The notes under the pieces: generated by a model
The model's database searches: none
Seen by the model: only the letters and a program-made list of their open reading frames with translations
Told to the model about the DNA's origin: nothing
Translations under genes and position numbers: made by a program
Shown: one piece after another, positions 28,315-35,814 of the stretch
How the letters are laid out: each line of letters begins with the position of its first letter
Numbering within the stretch: the stretch's first letter is position 1
Source: Lentzea fradiae
GTDB taxonomy: Bacteria > Actinomycetota > Actinomycetes > Mycobacteriales > Pseudonocardiaceae
Assembly: GCF_900100955.1 (NCBI RefSeq)
Contig: NZ_FNCC01000004.1
Location: 186,001 to 250,000 of the forward strand
Length of the DNA: 64,000 nt
Direction of reading: 5' to 3'

Positions 28315-28330
28315 AATGGTCTAAACCAAA
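28315..28330. promoter_or_regulatory. DasR-like (GntR/HutC) operator
   Basis: The core TGGTCTAAACCA at 28317-28328 differs by one base from the palindrome TGGTCTAGACCA recognised by DasR-type GntR regulators of aminosugar use. It lies 37 bases before the DinB-family gene at 28367 and after the hydrolase stop, in a promoter-like place. Confidence 0.4.
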
Positions 28331-28366
28331 TGGTGGCACTCTGCGCCGTGCAGTGTGATCCCGGCC

Positions 28367-28909
28367 ATGACTGATTTCGACGAGCAGGGCCGCCCCGAAC
28401 CACCGCTCGACGGGGACGAGCTCGCCACCCTGACCGGGTTCCTGGAGTTCCACCGGGCCACCCTCGCGTGGAAGATCGCCGGTCTCACCGCCGACCAGCT
28501 CCGCCAGACCACCGCGAAGTCGTCGATGACCCTCGGTGGCCTGGTCAAGCACATCGCCTACGTCGAGCAGCAGTGGTTCCACGTCGTCCTGCACGCCCGC
28601 GAGCCGCTGGAGCCGTGGGCGAGCGTCGACTGGAAGGCCGACAACGACTGGGACTGGCACTCGGCGGCGCAGGACACGCCGGAACAGCTCGTCGCGCTGT
28701 GGCAGGACGAGGTCGCCAGGGCCCGCAAGGCCGTCGAGGAGGCGCTCGCCGACGGCGACCTGGGGCAGCAGGCGAAGCGCCCGCCGTGGCGGGACGGCCG
28801 CACGGTGAGCCTGCGCTGGATCCTGACCCACATGGTCGAGGAGTACTCCCGGCACAACGGCCACGCCGACCTGCTGCGGGAAGCGATCGACGGTCAGACG
28901 GGCGAGTGA
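28367..28909 (+). CDS. DinB-family (DUF664) protein
   Basis: A 180-residue four-helix-bundle protein. The three metal-binding His of the DinB fold appear as LVKHIAYVEQQW, a middle segment and MVEEYSRHNGHADLLREAIDG at the end, with SSMTLGGL as a typical DUF664 stretch. Members are mycothiol-dependent transferases or hydrolases in actinobacteria. ATG 28367 is chosen; GTG 28355 is in frame. A DasR-like operator precedes it, which would be unusual for this family. Confidence 0.85.
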   Translation: MTDFDEQGRPEPPLDGDELATLTGFLEFHRATLAWKIAGLTADQLRQTTAKSSMTLGGLVKHIAYVEQQWFHVVLHAREPLEPWASVDWKADNDWDWHSAAQDTPEQLVALWQDEVARARKAVEEALADGDLGQQAKRPPWRDGRTVSLRWILTHMVEEYSRHNGHADLLREAIDGQTGE

Positions 28910-29045
28910 GACCGCCCGATCCAATTGAGACGGACATCGGCCGGAAGTACGGCAAATCATTCCGCGGACAACCGAATTCGAATCGGCTGCGTCACTCAGG
29001 TGTAAGGCAACGCTGTTCGAAACGTATTCGGGAGAACGCTTGAAC

Positions 29046-29546
29046 ATGCTCCGCAAGTCCGCGAACATCGGCGCACTCGCCGCCACCGCCGCTCTCGTTC
29101 TCGGGGGAACGGCCACGGCGCAGGCCGCCGGGACGTCGTCCAGTGCGCCGTGGTGCACCGGCAGCGACCTGGTGATCAGCGCCCACGACATGCGCCCGAC
29201 GACGAGCCCGAGCAAGGGGCACGTGATCAGGTTCGCCGCCGCCGAGGGCGTCACCTGCACGATCGGCGGCACGGTGAGCAACGTGCGGTTCCTCGACGCC
29301 ACCGGCCAGGACATGAACGTCGCCCTGACCGGTGGCCAGGGCGAGTACCACGAGGCGACCGTCCACGGGATCTTCAGCGCCGTCATGTACGTGGGCTCGC
29401 CGAAGGCCGGCCCGCAGGTGACGCCCGCGTTCGTCCGGTTCGACCTGCCCGGTCAGGGCAGTCTCGGTGACCGGGTCACCACCGCGTGGCCGTCGTCGAT
29501 CGGCGGGCCGGTGCAGATGACCAACATCATGTGGCCGGTCAGCTAG
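29046..29546 (+). CDS. secreted DUF4232-like protein
   Basis: A 166-residue exported protein. The signal peptide runs MLRKSANIGALAATAALVLG to about ATAQA. The mature domain has two Cys (APWCTGSDLVI, GVTCTIGGTVS), probably one disulfide, and a beta-rich pattern like DUF4232 proteins (C-x-DL ... C-TI-G-P). Function unknown. ATG 29046 follows GGAGA by about ten bases; TTG 29040 is an alternative. The last eight bases overlap the convergent ybaK gene. Its promoter region (28910-29040) is notably AT-richer than the surroundings. Confidence 0.75.
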   Translation: MLRKSANIGALAATAALVLGGTATAQAAGTSSSAPWCTGSDLVISAHDMRPTTSPSKGHVIRFAAAEGVTCTIGGTVSNVRFLDATGQDMNVALTGGQGEYHEATVHGIFSAVMYVGSPKAGPQVTPAFVRFDLPGQGSLGDRVTTAWPSSIGGPVQMTNIMWPVS

Positions 29547-30018
29547 CGCTGATCGGGGCGACGACCGCGCCGGTGAGGCGGGTCAGGTCGGCAGGCGTGA
29601 TCTCGACTTCGAGACCACGCCTGCCGGCGCTGCAGAAAATGGTGTCGAAATTCCCGGCGGACTCGTCCAGGACGACCGGGAGGCGCTTTTTCTGGCCGAG
29701 CGGAGAAATGCCGCCCGCCACGTAACCCGTGGCGCGCTCGGCGTCGGCGACCGCGGCCATCTTCGCCTTCTTGCCCTTCAGCGCGGCGGCGAGGCCCTTC
29801 AGGTCGAGCTGCGCCGTCACCGGCACGACGCCGACCGCGAGCTTGCCGTCCACCTCGGCGACGAGCGTCTTGAACACGCGCTCCGGCACCAGGCCGAGCG
29901 CCTCGGCCGCCTCGAGCCCGTAGGACTCGTGGCGGGGATCGTGCTCGTACGAGTGCAAGGTGTGCGCCACCCGCTGCTTGTCCAGCAGCGCTGTGGCAGG
30001 GGTCCCACGTCCGGCCAT
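29539..30018 (-). CDS. ybaK: Cys-tRNA(Pro)/Cys-tRNA(Cys) deacylase YbaK
   Basis: A 159-residue editing enzyme that hydrolyses Cys mischarged on tRNA-Pro. Family marks are [44 protein letters not shown] with the conserved Lys, [20 protein letters not shown] and an ending [20 protein letters not shown] 30018 abuts the SigH-type promoter of the divergent sigH gene, so ybaK's own promoter must lie inside or behind it. Confidence 0.9.
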   Translation of the reverse strand: MAGRGTPATALLDKQRVAHTLHSYEHDPRHESYGLEAAEALGLVPERVFKTLVAEVDGKLAVGVVPVTAQLDLKGLAAALKGKKAKMAAVADAERATGYVAGGISPLGQKKRLPVVLDESAGNFDTIFCSAGRRGLEVEITPADLTRLTGAVVAPISAS

Positions 30019-30020
30019 GC

Positions 30021-30046
30021 GGAATTACTACCAGCACGTCCTTGTT
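30021..30046 (+). promoter_or_regulatory. SigH/SigR-type autoregulatory promoter of sigH
   Basis: GGAAT (30021-30025), exactly 18 bases, then GTT (30044-30046): the consensus of SigR in Streptomyces and SigH in mycobacteria. It lies about 80 bases before the sigH GTG, the usual place for self-activation. Transcription starting near 30053 would still include an in-frame ATG at 30068. Confidence 0.75.
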
Positions 30047-30127
30047 GGGACGTACGTGGCAACCGACATGCTTGAGCGGTCACGCGTAAAGTCAGTCCCG
30101 ACCCAGCACCAGTGGGAAGGGAGCGCG

Positions 30128-30733
30128 GTGCCCGCCACCGGCACGACAGAGACGACGGCGGAGCGCGCTGCGCGTTTCGAGCGCGACGCTATGCCCATGC
30201 TCGACCAGCTCTACTCGGCGGCCTTGCGCATGACGCGCAACCCCGCGGACGCGGAGGACCTGGTCCAGGAGACGTACCTCAAAGCCTATTCGGCGTTCGC
30301 GTCCTTCTCGGAGGGCACGAACCTGAAGGCGTGGCTGTACCGGATCCTGACGAACACCTACATCAACGGCTACCGCAAGAAGCAGCGGCAGCCGCTCCAG
30401 CAGCCGACCGACGAGATCACGGACTGGCAGCTGGCCAAGGCGGAGAGCCACACCTCGTCCGGGCTGCGCAGCGCCGAGGTCGAGGCACTCGACAACCTCC
30501 CGGACAGCGACGTGAAGGAAGCCCTGCAGCGGCTGCCGGAGGAGTTCCGGATCGCGGTCTACCTCGCCGACGTGGAGGGCTTCGCGTACAAGGAGATCGC
30601 TGACATCATGGGCACCCCGATCGGCACGGTGATGTCCCGGTTGCACCGGGGCCGTCGCCAGCTCCGCGACATGCTCGCGGACGTCGCCCGAGACCGTGGT
30701 TTCCTGCGAGGCAGCAACGGAGACGCGTCATGA
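30128..30733 (+). CDS. sigH: SigH/SigR thiol-oxidative-stress ECF sigma factor
   Basis: A 201-residue ECF sigma factor. Region 2 is [20 protein letters not shown] and [20 protein letters not shown] with [18 protein letters not shown]; region 4 is [20 protein letters not shown] with [20 protein letters not shown], all close to mycobacterial SigH. It activates thioredoxin, mycothiol and proteolysis genes when thiols are oxidised. GTG 30128 has AAGGGAG upstream. An in-frame ATG at 30068 could give a form 20 residues longer, comparable to the SigR' isoform of Streptomyces. The stop overlaps the anti-sigma start (ATGA). Confidence 0.95.
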   Translation: MPATGTTETTAERAARFERDAMPMLDQLYSAALRMTRNPADAEDLVQETYLKAYSAFASFSEGTNLKAWLYRILTNTYINGYRKKQRQPLQQPTDEITDWQLAKAESHTSSGLRSAEVEALDNLPDSDVKEALQRLPEEFRIAVYLADVEGFAYKEIADIMGTPIGTVMSRLHRGRRQLRDMLADVARDRGFLRGSNGDAS

Positions 30734-30990
30734 ACTGCGGCGAACCCCACGACACCGACTGCTCAGAGGTGCTGAGCGAGGTCTGGCTGTTCCTGGACCG
30801 GGAGTGCGACAAGGACCGGCGCGCGGCGCTGCAGACGCACCTCGACGAGTGCCACCCCTGCCTGGAGCAGTTCGGGCTGGAGGAGCACCTCAAGGCCCTG
30901 CTCGCCCGCAAGTGCGGCGGTGACTACGCCCCCGCCGACCTCAAGGCGCGCATCAGGGCGACGATCGTGGAGATCCGCGCGGAGGACTGA
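30730..30990 (+). CDS. rshA: RshA/RsrA-type zinc anti-sigma factor
   Basis: An 86-residue redox-sensing anti-sigma factor. The ZAS motif HxxxCxxC is HLDECHPC, with further Cys in [14 protein letters not shown] and [10 protein letters not shown]; family members lose zinc and release the sigma factor when these Cys are oxidised. [18 protein letters not shown] is almost the same as in RshA. It is coupled to sigH by a four-base overlap. A hairpin at 31011-31045 ends the unit. Confidence 0.93.
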   Translation: MNCGEPHDTDCSEVLSEVWLFLDRECDKDRRAALQTHLDECHPCLEQFGLEEHLKALLARKCGGDYAPADLKARIRATIVEIRAED

Positions 30991-31010
30991 GAACCTCGCG
31001 AGACACACAG

Positions 31011-31045
31011 AAGGGCCTGGTCACCGTGTCGGTGGCCAGGCCCTT
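31011..31045. terminator. bidirectional terminator between rshA and the bL37 gene
   Basis: Arms 31011-31025 and 31031-31045 pair over 15 positions with one G-T wobble and a 5-base loop. It lies 20 bases after rshA's stop and 9 bases beyond the bL37 stop, so it can end both. Confidence 0.7.
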
Positions 31046-31054
31046 CCGCAGCAC

Positions 31055-31129
31055 TCAGGCGTTGGGGCGCTTGCCTCGGTTGGCGCCGCCCTTTTTGCGG
31101 TCGCGGCGCTTGCGAGCACGCTTCGACAT
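31055..31129 (-). CDS. ribosomal protein bL37 (24 residues)
   Basis: A tiny minus-strand gene from ATG 31129 to TGA 31055, giving MSKRARKRRDRKKGGANRGK then RPNA. Its length (24 residues), basic composition and N..GKRPN ending match the actinobacterial large-subunit protein bL37 seen in mycobacterial ribosome structures. AGGAGA sits about six bases upstream of the ATG. It lies between rshA and pdtaS, the same neighbourhood as in mycobacteria. Standard length cut-offs would miss it. Confidence 0.85.
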   Translation of the reverse strand: MSKRARKRRDRKKGGANRGKRPNA

Positions 31130-31183
31130 GGGTGTCTCCTAGGATCAGAACTGCTTCACCGACCAGTTTCTCATGGAGGAGTT

Positions 31184-32662
31184 CTGTCTACGCTCACGGA
31201 CCTGCTGGCCGAGCACACCAAGCTCTCCGGCGCCGCCGTCGACCACCTGCAACTGGTCGTCGCCGAGTGGCAGCTCCTCTCCGACCTCTCGTTCGCGGAC
31301 TTCCTCATGTGGGTGCCGCTCGACGACAACCGGTTCCTCTGCGTGGCCCAGGCCCGTCCCACGACGGCGCCCACCGCCCACCCGGAGGACGTCGTGGGCA
31401 GTGAGGTCGACTCCGAGGAGCACCCGCAGCTGCGCCGCGCCAGGGACGAGTCGAGGATCTGCCGCGAGGAGGACCCGCGCTGGCACCTGGGCGTGCCGGT
31501 GCGCAGGGAGACCATCCCGGTGCGGCTGGGCAACGAGGTCGTCGCGGTGCTGAGCCGCAGCACGAACCTGGCGGTGCCGCGCGTGCCGTCGCCGCTGGAG
31601 ATCTCCTACCTCGGCAGCGCCGCCGACCTGTGCCAGATGGTCGCGGACGGCACGTTCCCGGCGCCGGAGCCGTCGCCGGACGTGCACACCAGCCCGCGCG
31701 TCGGTGACGGCCTGATCCGGCTCGACCCGTCCGGCGCGGTCGTGTTCGCCTCGCCGAACGCCCTGTCGGCCTACCACCGCATGGGGCACGCGTCCGACCT
31801 CGTCGGCGTGCACCTCGCCCCGCTCACCCGCAGCCTCATCGGCGACCCGTTCGACGCGACCGAGGTGGCCCAGCGCATCCGGCAGGCCCTCGACGGCCAG
31901 ACGTCGATGCGCATGGAGGCCGAGTCGCGCAGGGGCGCCGCCGTGCTGTTCCGGGCGCTGCCGCTGCGTCCCCGCGGGCAGGCGGCGGGCGCGATCGTGC
32001 TGTGCCGCGACGTGACGGAGGTGCGCCGGCGTGACCGGGCGCTGATGTCGAAGGACGCGACGATCCGCGAGATCCACCACCGGGTGAAGAACAACCTGCA
32101 GACAGTGGCCGCGCTGCTGCGGCTGCAGAGCCGCCGGCTGACCAACCCGGAGGCCAAGGAGGCCCTCGCCGAGTCGGTCCGGCGGGTCACGTCCATCGCG
32201 CTCGTCCACGAGACCCTGTCGATGTCGGTCGACGAACGGGTCGACCTCGACGACGTCGTCGACAAGGTGATCCCGATGATGAGCGACGTGGCCGTCACCG
32301 AGACCCAGGTGAGCGTGCGCCGCGAGGGCGGGTTCGGGATCGTGCCCGCCGAGATCGCCACCCCGCTGGTGATGGTGCTGACCGAGCTCGTGCAGAACGC
32401 GTTCGAGCACGCCTACGCCCCTGGCCAGCGCGGAGAGGTCGTCGTGCACTCCGAGCGGTCCGCGAAGTACCTCGACGTGACGATCACCGACGACGGCAAG
32501 GGGCTGCCGCAGGGCTTCTCGCTGGAGCGCACCGACCGCCTCGGTCTGCAGATCGTGAGGACCCTCGTGGACTCCGAGCTGAGGGGCTCTTTGAGCTTGC
32601 GGCGCAGGCCCCGAGGCGGTACAGAGGCGGTCCTGCGCGTACCGCTCAGGGGGCGACGCTAA
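31184..32662 (+). CDS. pdtaS: PdtaS-like cytosolic sensor histidine kinase
   Basis: A 492-residue soluble kinase of the HWE/HisKA_2 type, partner of the RNA-binding antiterminator PdtaR in mycobacteria. Order: GAF-like domain (about 1-150), PAS (VFASPNALSAYHRMGH), kinase core with the phosphorylated His in IREIHHRVKNNLQTVAALLRLQ, and HATPase (LTELVQNAFEHAYAP, DDGKGLPQGF, DRLGLQIVRTLV). Homologues begin MSTLxDLLAEHT; here the codon for that Met is CTG (31184), two bases after GGAGGAG, and no ATG, GTG or TTG is in frame nearby. A rare CTG start is therefore proposed. pdtaR is not in the window. Confidence 0.9.
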   Translation: MSTLTDLLAEHTKLSGAAVDHLQLVVAEWQLLSDLSFADFLMWVPLDDNRFLCVAQARPTTAPTAHPEDVVGSEVDSEEHPQLRRARDESRICREEDPRWHLGVPVRRETIPVRLGNEVVAVLSRSTNLAVPRVPSPLEISYLGSAADLCQMVADGTFPAPEPSPDVHTSPRVGDGLIRLDPSGAVVFASPNALSAYHRMGHASDLVGVHLAPLTRSLIGDPFDATEVAQRIRQALDGQTSMRMEAESRRGAAVLFRALPLRPRGQAAGAIVLCRDVTEVRRRDRALMSKDATIREIHHRVKNNLQTVAALLRLQSRRLTNPEAKEALAESVRRVTSIALVHETLSMSVDERVDLDDVVDKVIPMMSDVAVTETQVSVRREGGFGIVPAEIATPLVMVLTELVQNAFEHAYAPGQRGEVVVHSERSAKYLDVTITDDGKGLPQGFSLERTDRLGLQIVRTLVDSELRGSLSLRRRPRGGTEAVLRVPLRGRR

Positions 32663-32736
32663 ACTGACCTCCGTGCACACGTGACGGCCATCCTCAGCGG
32701 TCTCACGTGGTCATGCGGGAGGGTGTGCAAACAAAG

Positions 32737-32774
32737 GAAGAAGCCCGACACCTGGCACGGTGTCGGGCTTCTTC
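32737..32774. terminator. bidirectional terminator between pdtaS and whiB1
   Basis: Perfect 16-bp stem (32737-32752 with 32759-32774) and a 6-base loop between the convergent stops at 32662 and 32805. The outer sequence has short A and T tracts on both sides, fitting termination in both directions. Confidence 0.8.
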
Positions 32775-32804
32775 TCTAATGCCTACTAGCGGCGAACAGC
32801 CTGC

Positions 32805-33059
32805 TCAGGCGTTGCTGCGGGCACGCGTGCGAGCGTTGCGGCGCTTGAGGGCGCGGCGCTCGTCTTCGCTCATCCCGCCCCAGACGCCGGCGTCCTGGCC
32901 GCTCTCCAGCGCCCACGCGAGGCAGTCGGAGACGACGGGGCAGCGACGGCAGACGGTCTTCGCCTCGGCGATCTGAAGCAGCGCGGGACCACTGTTCCCA
33001 ACGGGGAAGAACAGCTCGGGGTCCTCGTCGCGGCAGATCGCGCGGTGGCGCCAGTCCAT
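32805..33059 (-). CDS. whiB1: WhiB1, [4Fe-4S] transcription factor
   Basis: An 84-residue WhiB protein almost identical to M. tuberculosis WhiB1. The iron-sulfur Cys are 9, 37, 40 and 46 (AICRDEDPELFFPVGN, VCRRCPVVSDCLAWAL); GVWGG is the turn that contacts the sigma factor, and SEDERRALKRRNARTRARS the basic DNA-binding tail. WhiB1 is essential and NO-sensitive in mycobacteria. AGGAG precedes ATG 33059. A CRP-type palindrome lies about 70-85 bases upstream (33127-33142), consistent with the cAMP/CRP control known for mycobacterial whiB1. Confidence 0.95.
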   Translation of the reverse strand: MDWRHRAICRDEDPELFFPVGNSGPALLQIAEAKTVCRRCPVVSDCLAWALESGQDAGVWGGMSEDERRALKRRNARTRARSNA

Positions 33060-33126
33060 TGGAACTACTCCTCAGCTAGGCGCGCACAAAGGCACGCCGG
33101 TTGTCAGCGGTCGTTTTTGGGGTGCT

Positions 33127-33142
33127 TGTGAATGCTTTCACG
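33127..33142. promoter_or_regulatory. CRP-like site upstream of whiB1
   Basis: TGTGA-ATGCTT-TCACG matches the CRP consensus TGTGA-N6-TCACA at all but one position. It lies in an AT-richer promoter region upstream of whiB1, whose mycobacterial counterpart is a known CRP target. Confidence 0.55.
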
Positions 33143-33176
33143 AACTTCTGGGATGTCAAGGGGTAAGCACTGACCC

Positions 33177-33192
33177 GGTGAGTGAACTCACC
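33177..33192. promoter_or_regulatory. inverted repeat GGTGAGT-GA-ACTCACC
   Basis: A perfect seven-base inverted repeat between whiB1 and the kinase gene; the half GGTGAGT recurs at 33258-33264. Possible operator in the whiB1 distal promoter; the binding protein is unknown. Confidence 0.35.
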
Positions 33193-33304
33193 CAAAAGAT
33201 CGACAGCGTTCACCTGGGGTTTCACGCTGTGCTGTCACTCGACTGCAGTACATCCCGGGTGAGTACCAGGACGGTCACGAACCGATCACGGAGTGTCAAG
33301 TTGC

Positions 33305-34243
33305 TTATACGGCAACAGTCAACGCGTCGGGGACCGCTCGGAACTCCACCGCAGTCGTCGTGCCGAGGAAGTCACCGTCGACCTGGAGGTTGGCGGGTTC
33401 CTCGCACTTCACTCTGACATAACCGACGTCGTCGCGCCGAACGAGTTTCCCGCTCTTCGGGTTGCCCGTGGCCAGCACCTGGGCCACGAAACGCCCCGCA
33501 GTCGGCACCCGCAGCGTCTTGAGCGCGCTCAGGCCGAGGCCGCCGTCGAACGACGTGCTGGGGTTGAGCCGGATCGCTTTGTCGCCGAAGTACGTCCACG
33601 GGTCGGTGTTCGACACGAACACCATGCCGACGTCGTCGAACGGCGGTTCGTCCGGGATCTCGACGGTGAAGTGCTGCGGCTTGCGGAGGTTCTGCGCATA
33701 CGCCTTGAGCGCGACGCTCAGGTAGAGCGCGGGGCTCGCGTGGTGGCCCTTGGCCCGCTTGTGCTCGACGCCCGCGACCACGTCCGCGTCGAGGCCCATG
33801 CCCGCGTTGAAGGTGAACCAGCGGCCGTCGCCGTCGAGGACGTCGGCGAAGACCTGGCCGAGCCCGATCCGCCGCCGGGTGCCGTGCTCGATCGACTGGA
33901 GCAGGACGTGCGTGGCCTCGACCGGGTCGCGCGGGATGCCCAGGGCGCCCGCGAAGACGTTGGCCGAACCGCCGGGAACGACGCCCACCATCGGGCCGTC
34001 GGGGCGCGGGCCGCCGCGCAGCACGCCGTTGACCACCTCGTTGACCGTGCCGTCGCCGCCGTGGGCGATGACGAGGTCGAAGCCGTCCGCCGCGGCCTGG
34101 CTCGCGGCGTCGGCGGCGTGGCCCCGGTAGGAGGTCTGGACGATCTCCAGCTTCACGTCGCTGGCGAGGGCGTGCGCCAACACGTCACGGCCCGCCGGCG
34201 TCGTAGTCGTCGCCTGCGGGTTCACCACGAGAAGAGCGCGCAC
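33305..34243 (-). CDS. diacylglycerol kinase-family lipid kinase
   Basis: A 312-residue cytosolic kinase of the DAGK/YegS family. The nucleotide motif is VIAHGGDGTVNEVVNG near residue 58, then GVVPGGSANVFAGALG, and the C-terminal beta domain ends CEEPANLQVDGDFLG. GTG 34243 (MRALLVVNPQA) matches the mycobacterial Rv3218 start and is preferred over the longer frame from 34327. It phosphorylates diacylglycerol or a related lipid. It follows whiB1 and is divergent from a membrane protein, the same layout as Rv3218/Rv3217c. Confidence 0.9.
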   Translation of the reverse strand: MRALLVVNPQATTTTPAGRDVLAHALASDVKLEIVQTSYRGHAADAASQAAADGFDLVIAHGGDGTVNEVVNGVLRGGPRPDGPMVGVVPGGSANVFAGALGIPRDPVEATHVLLQSIEHGTRRRIGLGQVFADVLDGDGRWFTFNAGMGLDADVVAGVEHKRAKGHHASPALYLSVALKAYAQNLRKPQHFTVEIPDEPPFDDVGMVFVSNTDPWTYFGDKAIRLNPSTSFDGGLGLSALKTLRVPTAGRFVAQVLATGNPKSGKLVRRDDVGYVRVKCEEPANLQVDGDFLGTTTAVEFRAVPDALTVAV

Positions 34244-34496
34244 TACTTGAGAGTAAGACAGTGCGTGACCGTCGGCCTCGCGCATGTCCTCCCTCAGGGT
34301 GGCCTCAGCCTCACGAAAGTGGCGCAAATCTCCCTTCTGTCGGTGTCGCGTTCACCTCGCAGCCGAGTGCACCCCGGACGACCGCCGGCTCGCTGAGGAG
34401 GCCCCTTGATCTTCCCCCGCGGGACGTGCCGGGCGAGCCGTCCAACCGGGTGGCCTACGATCCGTGACCAGGTACAGAACGTGAGGAAAGGCCCCC

Positions 34497-34898
34497 GTGA
34501 CCACTGCCACCCCGGCACCGCCGCGCCCGGTCCGCATCGCCGCCGCCCTCACCTTCCTGGAGGGGCTGGGCGGCATCGCGCTCGCGGTCGCCCTCGTCGT
34601 GCGGGTCGTCCAGGGCGCGCAGCCCGCCGGCCAGGTGCTCGGCGCCGCCGGTGTCCTGACGCTCTGGTTCGGTGCGGCGATCTTCGCGGCGGTGCTGCTG
34701 TTCCAGGGCAAGCACGGCGCGCGCTCGCCCGTCATCGTCACGCAGCTGCTGCTCCTGGGCTGCGCCTGGTACGCGTACGGCCCCTCCGAACAGCAGCTCC
34801 TCGGCGCGCTGGGCGGCTTCTACTGCGTCATCGTGCTCGTGCTGCTGTTCACCAACGAGGGTCGTCGCTGGGCGCTCGGGATCGATTCCGCGAACTGA
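34497..34898 (+). CDS. four-helix integral membrane protein (Rv3217c-like)
   Basis: A 133-residue protein with four predicted membrane segments: about 15-37 (AAALTFLEGLGGIALAVALV), 46-68, 78-95 and 100-117 (LLGALGGFYCVIVLVLLF), then a short cytoplasmic end. GTG 34497 follows AGGAAAGG. The position beside the lipid kinase is kept from mycobacteria, where the product is also an uncharacterised membrane protein. No transport or catalytic motif is seen. Confidence 0.8.
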   Translation: MTTATPAPPRPVRIAAALTFLEGLGGIALAVALVVRVVQGAQPAGQVLGAAGVLTLWFGAAIFAAVLLFQGKHGARSPVIVTQLLLLGCAWYAYGPSEQQLLGALGGFYCVIVLVLLFTNEGRRWALGIDSAN

Positions 34899-34951
34899 GA
34901 CAGCCGACGAACGGAGGGTGGTCAGCCTCATACCTACGGGTGAAGCTGTGC

Positions 34952-34967
34952 GTGGTTGCTTAACCAC
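34952..34967. promoter_or_regulatory. inverted repeat GTGGTT-GCTT-AACCAC before the protease
   Basis: A perfect six-base inverted repeat 27 bases before the protease ATG, between two genes on the same strand. It could be an operator or a small leader hairpin. Confidence 0.3.
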
Positions 34968-34993
34968 TCCCTGCACTCAAGAGGTGACCAACC

Positions 34994-35704
34994 ATGCGTG
35001 TTATCACCGCGATCGCGGGCGCCCTCCTGGCGGCGCTCTCCCTCGCACCGGTGACGGCCTCGGCCGCTCCGGACGACCCGAACATGTCGCCGATGATCAT
35101 CGGCGGCGGCTACGCGTCCAACTTCCCGTACGCGGCGCGGCTCTTCGTGAACGGGCGGGAGAACTGCTCCGCCACGAAGATCGCCCCGACCTGGATCCTG
35201 ACCGCGGAGCACTGCGTGTCCTCCTCGGGCACGTACACGTTCCGCGCGGGCAGCCTGGACCAGACCTCGGGTGGCCAGCTCGTCACGGGCACCCAGATCA
35301 TCAAGCACCCGTCGGCGGACCTGGCGCTCGTGCGGGTCGGCTCGACGATGTCCTCGCCGTTCGCGCCGCTCGGCCAGAGCGTCTCGGCCGGTCAGACCGT
35401 GCAGATCTACGGCTGGGGCGCCACCTGCACCGGCCAGCCGGAGATCAACTGCCAGTCCCGCTACCTGAAGGTCGCGGACACGCGGGTCTCGACCACCAAC
35501 GGCCGTGACTACCGCGGTGGCGTCGCCATCAGCGTCCGCCGGATCAACGGCATCGCCGCGGGTGGTGACTCCGGCGGCCCGATGTTCGCCAACGGCCGCC
35601 AGATCGGTGTCGCCTCGACCTCGGACCGTTCGAGCGTCTCGAACTACACGAGCCTCAACAACTCCAGCTACCGCAGCTGGATCCAGCAGTACGCGGGTGT
35701 GTGA
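34994..35704 (+). CDS. secreted trypsin-like serine protease
   Basis: A 236-residue exported S1 protease. Signal peptide to about residue 25 (ALLAALSLAPVTASA), a short propeptide, then IIGGGYASNFPYAARL. The triad is His73 (ILTAEHC), Asp109 (HPSADLALV) and Ser193 (GGDSGGPMF). Two Cys pairs (NCSAT with EHC, ATC with INC) suggest disulfides. AGAGGTGACC upstream is a fair ribosome site. It probably degrades extracellular protein; many actinomycetes have such enzymes. The residue six before the Ser (position 189 in trypsin numbering) is Ala or Gly here, so trypsin-like Arg/Lys specificity is not assured. Confidence 0.92.
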   Translation: MRVITAIAGALLAALSLAPVTASAAPDDPNMSPMIIGGGYASNFPYAARLFVNGRENCSATKIAPTWILTAEHCVSSSGTYTFRAGSLDQTSGGQLVTGTQIIKHPSADLALVRVGSTMSSPFAPLGQSVSAGQTVQIYGWGATCTGQPEINCQSRYLKVADTRVSTTNGRDYRGGVAISVRRINGIAAGGDSGGPMFANGRQIGVASTSDRSSVSNYTSLNNSSYRSWIQQYAGV

Positions 35705-35814
35705 CACCCCGTCAGGTCAGCGGTAACCCTGCGATGGCCCTCGGCTCCGGCCGGGGGCCATCACCCTGCGTGTTCACGAATGGTGGATGGACACGAACGG
35801 AGTAGCCAGCTACC

